Program-made: the position numbers and the translations under genes
Source of the DNA: Ophioderma brevispina
Lineage: Eukaryota; Echinodermata; Ophiuroidea; Amphilepidida; Ophiodermatidae
DNA length: 64,000 nucleotides
Assembly: GCA_023653785.1 (NCBI GenBank)
Contig: JAMKCH010058399.1
Span: forward strand, 20,963-84,962
Direction of reading: 5' to 3'
The notes under the pieces: generated by a model
What the model was told of the DNA's origin: nothing
The model's input: the letters and a program-made list of their open reading frames with translations, nothing else
Database searches by the model: none
In this document: positions 24,955-34,989 of the stretch, in pieces
How the letters are laid out: each line of letters opens with the position of its first letter
How positions within the stretch are numbered: the stretch's first letter is position 1

Positions 24955-25459
24955 ATTTTGTGGATAGTTATTAGGAAAAGATGTGTCTGTCGCAAATGCA
25001 AAGCGACCCTTTTGATGTGATGGATCGCAAGTGATTTGAATGTTTTGTCAACTTGATTTCAAAGGCTGTGAATTTCATTAAACAACAGGTTACTTTGAAG
25101 CATTGCATAGCTTTGCTATTACCTGGCGTTAACGTTGTTCTCCTGCTCCTTACTGAAAGGCTAGGTGGGAATTGGGAGCAGATGAACGGTCAACCATATT
25201 GGCCTAATACCATCTTCCGTTTCTTCTCAAACTCTGTGTTTGATGGAATATCAATATCTTGTTTAGCTTGTAAATTGCTTCTCTTGAGATGTTCATCGGT
25301 GCTACTCTCATCTGGCAAGATACTTAAACTGGATTTAACTTTCTGTTTGTCGTACATTCTGATCCTTGTTCTCGCAAACTCTTACATTTGCTATCACATC
25401 AAAAGGATCGCTTTGCATTTGCAACAGACACATCTTTTCCTAATAACTATCCACAAAAT
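24955..25459. mobile_element. 505-bp inverted-repeat element
   Basis: Arms of about 66 bp (24,955-25,020 and 25,393-25,459) are inverted and nearly identical, beginning ATTTTGTGGATAGTTATTAG and ending with a shared CTTTTGATGTGAT. I count two C/T differences and no indels. The ~370-bp loop carries a plus-strand frame (25,053-25,472, 139 codons) with leucine-rich hydrophobic stretches, but the frame reads into the right arm and has no known domain. I see no target duplication. Non-autonomous DNA element or inverted duplication. Confidence 0.75.
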
Positions 25460-27490
25460 ACACCACATTTAAAAGTGCTATCATGAAAACTGTATCAACA
25501 ATTAAATATGACACATTTGAAAATATTTCAATCAGTAAGAGACATTGTATGGAAGTACATAAAAGTATATGGCTATGGCAGCTTTGGCTTATTCACTTCA
25601 CCTGATGATAACACATTTGCACACCCTGTATATTATGAATTCATCTGAAAGCCTATTTTGCAATTTGTTTTATGTAGGAGGTTATTTTTTTTTAAAAATC
25701 AATCAAAAATATTGTATAATTTTTTTTTAAATTGTTACATTTAATTTATGAGTTTAATATGCATTTGGAGCACCCTGTATGACTAGAATGTGATTTTTAA
25801 TGTTTCAATCAACATTCAATCACCTGTAATTAAAATTTGAATAAACTTAATGCATATAAAGTTTAGCTAAATTGATCACCCCGTGTATGTAATCAAGCAG
25901 CATAATAATTGTGTGGTACATAACCTTGGAGATATTAATAATTACTTCCAATACATATAAGGCTGTAAAATCTTTTGCATCTTTATCCAAATAGAGGCAG
26001 CTGAAGCAGTTATAATTAATACTTTTGTATTGTTTTCTCTGTGGGTATCACCGTATATAATACGGACAAAACCTGTATTAATGACCTCAAAACAAAATTA
26101 AATATATTCCTTAGTTCATACCCTTTCAGAATATATACTTTCCCCACCTGCTATGTACAGTTCTTAAGCTTGAAAGAGAAAATTACTTAGTTTTTTTTCC
26201 AATTTTACATGTGTATTTGATTTTGCCCCCCCCCCCATGACAACGACCAGCAACAGATGCAATGTAAGACTTTTAATAGGTCATATTAAGGAATGATAAA
26301 GAAAAATGAACATGTATCAGAAGTCATTTAGGTTTGTGATACACTTTGTTGGTGAAAAAGTGCGAAACTCCATCAGAATGTAAAAAAAATATTAAAATTA
26401 AATGAAGATTTTAACTTTTTTGTTGCGGACGTACACTCCCAAATTTACCACCTTTAACCATCTATTTATAGATCATCTTTGTGTTTTAAACAAAGTTTTC
26501 ATGTTTTCAAAGTTGATAACTAGCATATTCTGTACAATGTGTCTTTATTTTCAACTAGTGTTTATTAAATCATTTCATTTGTTGTTGCGGACGTACATAT
26601 TGAAATACTTCGAAAGATTTCACAGTGTACTGTTGTCTTAACCTAAAGAGAATGGCTGTGATTTTTTCTTTGCTGGTTTTATTTACCTTGGTCCCTCTTG
26701 CAAACAAAATTATCAGTTTCCACCATTGTTCCATACACTTCAGAGCGATTGCCACCGATACACAAGTACCTCCGAAAGTACACTTTCTGTGAATACGTCT
26801 GCAACAGGGTATTTTTGTGTCCTATCTTGCTGACCAAGAATGGTATTGGAATAAGATTGGCAATTTTTATACTGGAATGTACGTCCGCAACTCTGGAATT
26901 GCCCAAATATTGAACATTTCTGAAAATTCCCAATATTCCCGGTAAGTTTCCACCCCTTTGCAACTCTAGTAGCAAATAAAAATAAAGTGCAATGCCTTAA
27001 TGAAAGGCTACAAGCTTCAAGAATGGGACTTTAATTTTGAACTGTATACTCACTATGAGTTACAATAAGCTCATCCACCAAGGACACAGTTCAGTGGGTT
27101 GTACTTGACATGAACTGACCTGTGTGTTCTAGGTATCATATATTATACCCAAAAACCAGGGGGTGTATTTTCTAAATACATTGGTGTATGAAAGCTACTG
27201 AACTGTGCCAAGCGAATTGAGATTTTACTAGCTCAGTGACTAATTGTATGTGCAAATTCAAGCTCTGCCATGGCCATGAATTTGCGCCCTTGGGAAGCTG
27301 TTAGGGGAAGATACCCACAAATACAGGATTGCCTAAAATAGCAAGTTCTGGGTTAAATATTATGTAATTCAGGGCTTATGCAAGGCTCATTAGCTTTTTG
27401 TTGTGTTTGAAAGGTTTTTTTTTAAAAGAATTTCCAGGAAAGTGGTTTTCTTGGGGTCTATGGACACCCCTGGGAGTGATAACTCTTTGG
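25460..27490. other. Noncoding region with a recurring 13-mer
   Basis: No gene recognised. The string GTTGCGGACGTAC occurs at about 26,423 and 26,584 in direct orientation (160 bp apart) and inverted at about 26,879. Runs of C at 26,226-26,236 and of A/T elsewhere are simple sequence. Confidence 0.5.
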
Positions 27491-27498
27491 TCACTTAA

Positions 27499-27670
27499 AG
27501 GGACATAATGGCATGAAAATTGCCACAAACTGCCACCTCCCCCCTGGAACTCTTCCTGTTTTTACTGTTTTTACAGAATGTAAACATCCAAATTGTTTTC
27601 AAACTCGTGGAAGTGATTTCAGTAAGGGTCCTTTTCATTATGTCAATTTTTTTCATGCCATTATGTCCCT
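27499..27670. mobile_element. 172-bp MITE with TTAA target duplication
   Basis: Both ends read AGGGACATAATGGCATGAAA going inward (20 bp perfect inverted repeats). TTAA flanks both ends exactly (27,495-27,498 and 27,671-27,674). TTAA duplications are a hallmark of the piggyBac and Kolobok superfamilies. Termini beginning AGGG favour Kolobok-like, which is inference. No coding capacity. Confidence 0.85.
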
Positions 27671-27674
27671 TTAA

Positions 27675-29155
27675 GGTAGGATCATCGAAAAATGACCATA
27701 AAATCCCTTGAATCAATTCTGTCCAAACTTTTCTATGATAAGATTGGATTTTCCTTCACATTATGCTTGCAGTTTAAGACAGTAACGATTTGTTTTTATT
27801 GTTTTGCTTTATTTTTTTAAAAAGTCCTAAATTATTTTTTTCATTAAATAATTTTCCCCGCTTTTAAACTGTAACCCATGGATGTTTTATAAACAAAATA
27901 CCTAAAACCTCACGTGTTTTTTTAACAAGTGTTTAATTCTTTTAGACAATGATTTTAAGGAAAAATAATTTGGAAAGTCAAACACCTGTTATTTCAAATA
28001 GAAACACTCATCTGCAAAATCTACGTGAGAATTCCTAATTTGATTTTCCTTTCATATGTACACCTTATTCACTACCAGTTGTTGTAGTTTCTTCATGAAA
28101 TTCTGAAATTAGATCCTTCAGTATTTTCGAGAAACCATCAACCAAAACGGCATTGTTTGGCAACCACCTGCGCTGTGCTTCACAGAAAAATTAAAAAATT
28201 GTATGGATGTTTGATATTTCTCAAAATAACCACAAAAAAAAGCACCAATCTTATAACTCATCAATTACTTGAGACAAAGTGAAATAAATGTTAGTTTTCA
28301 CAAATGGGCCCATTTTGGTCCACTTTCTATAATCCAAAACACATAGAGTACATCTCGCAAAAACCCCTTTTTGGAAAAATTTAAAATTTGGGCACCATTT
28401 CTTTTACCACCATTTCATGACAATTTCAGCAAGATCTGGCATAGGAAGCTGTAGCCGATAATCCTACCTAACTATCAAACCCAATTCATATTTGGTGTTT
28501 TTGCTATGGTAATAATTTTTTTGGTGACTGTAGCTCCTATTCAAATGTTTACTACATGTCACAACACATGGTATCTGTCAAAACTGTCAAAAACGATTGT
28601 TTTACAACTATTTTTCTACTTCACAATTCACAGCTCTAGTAGTTAATGGTTACCATGGCAACCCTTAAAATACTGTATTTCTGACTTTATGTATTTTATT
28701 ATGTACACAGACTTCACCTCATACTTTGCGCCATCCGTACATAAAGAATCACGAAAATAAGTTATCGTCCCATAAACTCTTCAGCATGCAAAAATCACCT
28801 TTTTCAGTCATTTTGAAAAGTATACAATATTTGGGTTTTCAACCTTTCCAGAAACTGACCAGCATTTGGCTATCTTCTACACAATTTACCATGTGTATTT
28901 GGAAAAGGACACCAATAATTGCTAATTTTGCCCCAAATGCCCTTATTACATTAAAGGTCCATTGGCCCGATCGATGATAGCCTCGTCCGCCAGAAGCCCT
29001 CAGATTTTCCGGGTTAAGTGTTAACATTTTTTTGTATCAGAAGAAAGCTACTATTTTTCTCATTTACCACTGTGAAATCTTAAGAGCCAAAGGATGTTTG
29101 GTTCGGAATTTATGAGCGAAAATGTGCCCCCCATTTTTGTCCGACCAATATGAGT
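27675..29155. other. Noncoding region, nothing supported
   Basis: Short frames only. I found no repeat with a second copy in this window, no RNA gene and no recognisable domain. Confidence 0.45.
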
Positions 29156-29159
29156 TTAA

Positions 29160-30085
29160 AACAGTACTCATGGGGCTTATAGTGGTGGGTTTGTGGTATT
29201 CCGTAGGAGTTCATGCTAAAATTGATTTTGGTTGCTGTTTGGGTTTCATTGAGCAAATCAAACTGTCAGAACATGATGGGGTGGCAAATTTTCGGACGTG
29301 CCCGCCTTCTTCACGGGGGAAATGTTGTACAGGGAGAAAAATTAAAATCGAGTCCAATTGTGTTTTAATGTACACGAACGTGTTCGCCCTCATAAGGATT
29401 AGAAAAGTATATATTTGCCTATCTTCCAACCTTTAGTTCAAGCGCTATAGCCCAATATGGTTTCAAGGTCACCCTGGGGGGTTAATGCTCCGATGTTATG
29501 AAGTGGAGGTGTCAAATGATTCCTTGTGTCATACTGAAACGAAAAAAAATTAATTGTTTTTTATATCACCATTGCAACATCAGGGAAGTTCTGGTGCCCC
29601 CTAGATCTTGTAGACCCTTGCTACATTTGCTATTTAATTAGCCAACAATGTCCACACCTGGAAAATAATATATTTTGTTGGATCCTGTCGAGACAATTAC
29701 AAACCAGTTATCACCGTTTTCCACAAAAGCTGGTTTATCATTGGGTAAAATTTTATAACCAGGATGACCTTAAACCATTATGGGGAAATACGCTTTAAAA
29801 ACTAAGAGGTCGAACCAGGCAAATATATACTTTTTCAATCCCTCTTATGACGAGACGAACATGTTAATGGTCCAATTAAACCCCAATTTGACTCGATTTA
29901 GCATTTTTCCCTGTAGTAACATTTTAACCCCTTGAGGACGGGAAGCAGTCCGAAAGTGGCACCCCATTTTTTTCTGACTGTCTGGTCCCTATTGAATTAA
30001 AAACATCAAAGCAACATCAACTTTAGCACCAAAATCCTATACGGGAACTGTTTCATTGACATACCACCCCACACTCTTAACAAAA
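29160..30085. mobile_element. Long foldback element, copy 1
   Basis: A left arm (about 29,178-29,510) and a right arm (about 29,745-30,085) are imperfect inverted repeats around a ~230-bp centre. Shared arm blocks include GGGTGG(T/C)...CCGTAGGA, ATTGATTTTGGTTGCTGTTT, CAAATTTTCGGAC, AAAATCGAGTC(C)AATTG and TCAAGGTCA(C/T)CCTGGG. A second copy lies at 34,055-34,985. The centre of copy 1 (GATCTTGTAGACCCTTGCTA) appears reverse-complemented in copy 2, so the two were inserted in opposite orientation. No transposase. Confidence 0.75.
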
Positions 30086-30609
30086 TCACTGTTTTAGCTC
30101 TCGCATCAAAACGGTTGAAATATCGCGCGAAACTTTACAGGTGGGGGGGGGTTTTGGGTGGAATGCCATCTATGAGATAAAAACTTCATATCCTTTAGAA
30201 ATGGCTTAACTACTCCAATTATACCAATTATAGATTTAAAAATCACACACTCTTCTGCCTTTTGTATATACGCATGATAACATTCTTAGGACCATTTGTG
30301 TTCACATTTTAAAATTGTGCCCAAAAGTGATCCACGTCCCTCGCGGCAGTCCCTATAGCTGGGACGTACGGACATCACATGGCGATGAAAACAAAGGGAA
30401 GCACAGGGAAGCCCCGAATTCGTCGGTGAATGCACACTTCGCAAATTGCGTCTTCAGGTTCACTGCAGCATCGCATGACCTTATATATGCGTGCAGCGCG
30501 CAGCGAGTTACCAGAGTTGTTGCTGGGCAGTTTTGTCTGAACTCCGCGGATGTCCGCTCCCTGCCATATAAAGACCCTTCATTATCCACCCGAAAGAGGA
30601 AATTATTTG
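30086..30609. other. Noncoding spacer between repeats
   Basis: A GC-richer patch at about 30,330-30,560 carries overlapping frames on both strands (101 and 78 codons) with no recognisable domain. Nothing else can be supported. Confidence 0.4.
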
Positions 30610-30940
30610 AAATTTGGTAGGAAAGCTTTTAAAAATGAAGGATTAGTCTGTAGAATTCTCACAAGTTATTTTTTCAACTGAAAAAAATGATAGATCACAG
30701 CAGTATTAAAATATATATCCCATTCATTACGTGTTGTACTAGTAAGTGCTCGTACGGACAGATATGGCTAAAATATCCGCTTTTGTCCCTATTACTAAGC
30801 TGCTTTGGGTCCTATCACTTGTGACATGTCAATGTCGAGTATGGTTTAAGATCCCATAACTAAGATATTCAAAAATCTAACAATCTGATTTTTGATGATT
30901 CTTCGATTTACTGAATCAGCAAATCACTGATAGTGGAGTG
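30610..30940 (+). repeat. Dispersed repeat family D, copy 1
   Basis: Collinear with 47,520-47,840 and 58,640-58,960. Common blocks are GTGAAGGATTA-GTCTGTATAGAATTCTCA, ACGGCAGTATTCAAAGATA, GTTGTAGTAAGTGTCCGT-CGGACAG, GACTAAAATGTCCG-TTTTGTCC and GATTTTTGATGATT-TTCGAT-T-CTGA. No TIR or coding frame is seen, and the family type is unknown. Confidence 0.7.
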
Positions 30941-30964
30941 CCTTTAATAAAATTACCTCTGTCT

Positions 30965-31745
30965 ATTATCACTTAAGTGACAAAGGGTGTTCACTACCGT
31001 TGTGCCAGGGGGGTCTATGGCCCCCCCAAGGAACCACTTTTCCGGGGGAATTTTTTGGTACGAAATTTTATACACCACATGTGAGAGTCATAAGACAACC
31101 CATCCACAATAAAATGAAATTGTTTTTATTTGGGCGGCAAATTAAGGGCAAACCATTGTTTTCAAAACCGCGAAAAATGGGGCAAAAAGAAGGAATTCAA
31201 TTTGAGCTTTGCGCTTATATCAAACTTTTTGAAAACTTATTTTATGTTGATATCTACTCTAGAAGAACCAAATAACATATATGAACACAAAACTTGCAGT
31301 TTTAGGGAATCCTGTATTTTTTTCACACGGGGGTTGCAAATAAACGTCGTTTTCCCATAGACTTTTACAGTAACGGTTTAGGGCAACGTCCACAATTAAA
31401 TTGTTTTTGTTTTTCACACATAAGGGTTTAATTATTTTTACTGTTTCCAATAATTGTTTACTTATATGTATGTGTGAACAAATAGCAGCAAAAAATTTGG
31501 GTTTGGTTTCTTTGATTTTTATAAATATTCTCAGATGACTTCCGTTAGTGCCCAAGGGTCCATGGGACCCTCCATAATTAACTCATTACCGGCTTGCCCG
31601 ATTTTGTAATTATTTGGTATGAACCAATGAAGCGCATTTAAATTCAGACCTTACAAAATGTCGGCGCAAAAAAATCCCACGCGCAAAGCGGCCATCGCGA
31701 AAACTTTGGAGGGTTCACTAGTAACCCCCCCCCCTTGGTCACTTA
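30965..31745. mobile_element. Possible TIR element, weak
   Basis: The left edge CACTTAAGTGACAAAGGGTG and the right edge, reverse complement CACTTAAGTGACCAAGGGGG, share an inverted terminus of about 18 bp. Both continue with a TTCACTA or TTACTAGT-like segment. The interior has no transposase. CACTTAAGTG is itself palindromic, so the true ends are uncertain. Confidence 0.4.
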
Positions 31746-31870
31746 AGTGTTAAATTAAGTTATTACCTTCGTTCTTGCCTTCTTTTGTTATTAAAGCGCC
31801 CAGATAAAATGCAGCAGATATACACTGACACCACCACCAATAACAACTTGTCCTATCGCGCGCCGCCACT

Positions 31871-33213
31871 TGTGGGAAAACCCCGCTACCGTGAGCGAGC
31901 TACAGGGTGTCCCCCAGAATGAATTTAGTACCCATCGATACCCAAAATGTGTTATTTTTTTCCATAGAAAATCAATCACATTAGGTAAGCTGGTGTAATA
32001 TCCAACTTCATTATACTGTAACCCTTCATAAGAATTTTGAATCGTGGAAATGGACGAACCGAAGTGAAAATACACTCAATTGTGGTAGAGGTGCTGATTC
32101 ATCCTTGGCTAGTGAAAAACATGTATGTGTACTTTTACGCCCCAACCCTCTTCCTTGCAAGCTTTTTTACAACATGCTTAGTCCCTTCGGGAATTCGGTA
32201 TCAACACTCAAAACGTTGATTGTGGACGCAATAAGAGCTGTTGGTCTCTTTTTTTCCTTCGATACCAAAATGAGTACTAATATGCCCGGTACGACGTCAA
32301 AATGATGTCATAATCCTCGCTAGACAGTAAACCTAGTGGTTGCCACACAAGAATTAGGCCTATCTCTTTTGGTACTTTTCTGCAGATAATGCACTAAAAC
32401 CCTCTGTATGTAATAAAAGCTGTCTTTTGCCATGATCTTAGAGCCAAAACCATCTTAAAACGCTGATAGTCCTAATATTTTGGTGAAAAATTGAATTTCC
32501 GCCTACTGTGTCATTTGTTTTTCTTAAATTGACCATTATTTGCTGCCTAATGTTTTTTTTATGCCGTCACTGTGATGCCATAGACAGGATGCTGGTATTA
32601 TCTTGTATCAGGGAAAGAGAATGACCATACTTCTATTGGTACCACAAATTAAAAGTATCAAGTGCTTAATAAGAGATTTCAAAAGAAAAATAATGTGATG
32701 GCAAAAAAGCTCGGTAAGTCGAGGGATAACACAAACATGCATTTTTTCACTTTGCCCAAAGGATGAATCAGCACCTCTAACACAATTGAGTGATTTTCAC
32801 TTTGGTTAGTCCGATTTTTCACGATTCAATTCTTATTAAAGGTTCCGTATAATGACGTTGGACATTAACCAGCTTACCTAATGTCTTGAATTTTCTATGG
32901 AAAAAATAAACATTGTTGTTTATCGATGGGTCTACATTCTGGGACACCCTGTATTTGGACCGCCTCGCTCCACTTACCGCTCCGTGAGCGAGGCGATTTT
33001 GACCGGGTTTTAACACTAGATTCTTGTCTTATAACGGAATAAACTGCATCATCGTATTGACGTTTTATTCCGTACTGTTTGGCACGCTCGATTGTGATTG
33101 GATAATTAAACTTTACAGGCCAGGGAAGTGATCGCTCAGTGGCGCGGTCGACGGAGCGGTATTTGGAGCGAGGCGGTCCAAATAGCTCGCTCACGTAGCG
33201 GGGTTTTCCCACA
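31871..33213. mobile_element. GC-rich MITE interrupted by a second element
   Basis: The right arm (33,155-33,213), reverse-complemented, reads TGTGGGAAAACCCCGCTACG, then TGAGCGAGCTATTTGGACCG and CCTCGCTCCAAATACCGCTC. The left arm shows the same order but is split. Its first 32 bp are at 31,871-31,902, and it resumes at 32,954 with TTTGGACCGCCTCGCTCC. Removing the insert leaves an element of about 292 bp with ~58-bp arms. The original TA of GAGCTATTT is duplicated by the insert. Superfamily unknown, no coding capacity, outer target duplication not clear. Confidence 0.8.
31903..32951. mobile_element. TA-inserted foldback element, Tc1/mariner-type ends
   Basis: The ends read (TA)CAGGGTGTCCC inward on both sides, with TA at 31,901-31,902 and 32,952-32,953. 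The inverted arms are very long. The outer ~200 bp matches between 31,901-32,105 and 32,763-32,953 (blocks ACCCATCGATA, TTTTTTCCATAGAAAAT, ATTAGGTAAGCTGGT, ACTCAATTGTG, TAGAGGTGCTGATTCATCC). Inner parts (32,240-32,320 and 32,550-32,690) also pair. Termini of this form with a TA duplication are characteristic of Tc1/mariner-derived MITEs. No transposase frame remains. A relative lies at 23,795-24,250. Confidence 0.85.
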
Positions 33214-33239
33214 AATATACCACCATACTGGTCTACCGC

Positions 33240-33610
33240 GCGGCAGAGGTAGCTAGAGTTTTTGACACTCAATGCTAAAATCATTCTTTCAGTTTCAACT
33301 TTCATGCTTTCCCTTGCTGCGCCGAAATACCGCGCTATGCCGAAACGCCCGTCTTCGGCAGATGACCTTGCAGGGGTATCTGCCGGAACGCCCGGTATTT
33401 CCGGCAATTATTCATGCCGAAAATGCGGGCTACGTCATTAACCCTGCCGAACGGCAGGGTTACTTGCCGAAACAATGGGTTATCCCAGTAGTTTGGCACA
33501 GAGGATTGCTTATATACCAGTTTAACAATCCTACGTCACTTCTTTTGTTGCCTGCGAATCCCTTCCTGCGAAACGTTATGTCCCATATTGATTTTAGGCC
33601 TACATAGAAA
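33240..33610. other. CpG-dense palindromic patch
   Basis: TGCCGAA-like strings recur at least six times between 33,328 and 33,475. They make several hairpins, including the perfect ACCCTGCCGAACGGCAGGGT at 33,441-33,460 and GCCGGAA...TTCCGGC at 33,382-33,405. A 111-codon plus frame overlaps but is repeat-driven. Possibly the remnant of another GC-rich inverted-repeat element. Confidence 0.5.
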
Positions 33611-34054
33611 ATCATAACTTGACAACTTTTCTGTAATGATATCTTACAGGTGAGTCAATCTAGTGTCATTATTACCGACTTATCAGATCACTTTCCGATA
33701 TTTTCGTTCAACTCCAGTAATCACCTACCTCAAACCAAATCTCATCCTCCAATTATTATTATTTTACAAAACTTTGATATGGCGGCTCTACATCAGAACA
33801 CAGCGCTACCATAAATGAATAAAATGACAAAGTTACCTACAAGTACTTACATGCAGGCAGCTGGCAGGAGTACAATGAAGAAAAACACCATATAACAAAG
33901 CGATCAATATATACCACAACAATAAGTGCAATTAAGGAAATAAATGAGTCTTTGAGTGCGCCTTTGAAGACGCGCGACGGACATCGCTTCACGGATACCA
34001 ACGGAGCTGGTTTTCCAAAGTTAGGACCCATGACTTGGAAGGATTTGTCACCAG
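33611..34054. other. Noncoding spacer, nothing supported
   Basis: Only short frames. No repeat partner identified inside this window. Confidence 0.4.
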
Positions 34055-34985
34055 CCTTATGTTTGGGGATGGGTATGTCAATGGTCATATTCCCGTAGGA
34101 TTTGGCTGCTAAATTTGATTTTCTTGCTGTTTTTCATTCAATAGGGACCGGACTGCCGTCAGAAAAATGATGGTGCAAATTTTCGGACTGTTGCCCCCTT
34201 CCTCAGGTTATAAACGATTACTACAGGGAAAAAAAAAATTTAAATCGAGTCAAATTGTGTTTTTAATGTACACAACCTGTTCTTCGCCCGTATACGGATA
34301 AAAAAAGTCTATATTTTCCTAGGTTCAAACCTTTAGAAGTTAAATCGCTATAGCTCCGATAATTGGTTCAAGGTCATCCTGGGGTAAAATTATCCAATGC
34401 TTCAGATTTTTGTGAAAATGGTGAAATTTGTTGATTGTTTCACAGGGTCCACAAATGTATTATTTTACAGTGTGTGACATGTGGTTGGGTAATTACATTG
34501 CAAAATGTAGCAAGGGTCTACATTGTCTATGGGGTCACCAGAATTTTCCCTGGATGTGCATGTGTGATATACACCAAACAGTTAAAATTCATTTTCGTTT
34601 CAGTAGACACAGAGGAATCATTTGACACCAACTTTCACAAAATCGAAGCATTTACCCCCCATGGTGACCTTGAACCAATTATGGTGCCTATACCGCTGTA
34701 AACTAAAGGTTGGAACCTAGGCAATATATCTTATTTTAATCTTATGAGGAGAGGAACGCATTAGTATACATTAAAACACAATTTGACTTGATTTTAATTT
34801 TTTTCCCTGTACTAACATTTCCCCCCTTTTCCAGGAGTGGCAATCATTCCGAAAATTTGCAGACCCATCATTTTCTGACAGTTTAGGCCCAGCTGAAACC
34901 CAAACAGCAATAAAAATCAATTTTAAGCATGAAAATCCTACGGGAATACACCCCAACCCACACAATTACGTTTTGAGCGAGGGAC
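34055..34985. mobile_element. Long foldback element, copy 2
   Basis: The left arm (about 34,055-34,400) and right arm (about 34,640-34,985) are inverted and related to those of copy 1 (29,160-30,085). Shared blocks are TCCCGTAGGATTT, CAAATTTTCGGACTG, AAATCGAGTCAAATTGTGTT and GGTTCAAGGTCATCCTGGGG. The centre includes GTAGCAAGGGTCTACATTGT, the reverse complement of the copy-1 centre. Its right edge abuts the 3' end of the minus-strand LINE at 34,990. Confidence 0.75.
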
Positions 34986-34989
34986 CACA

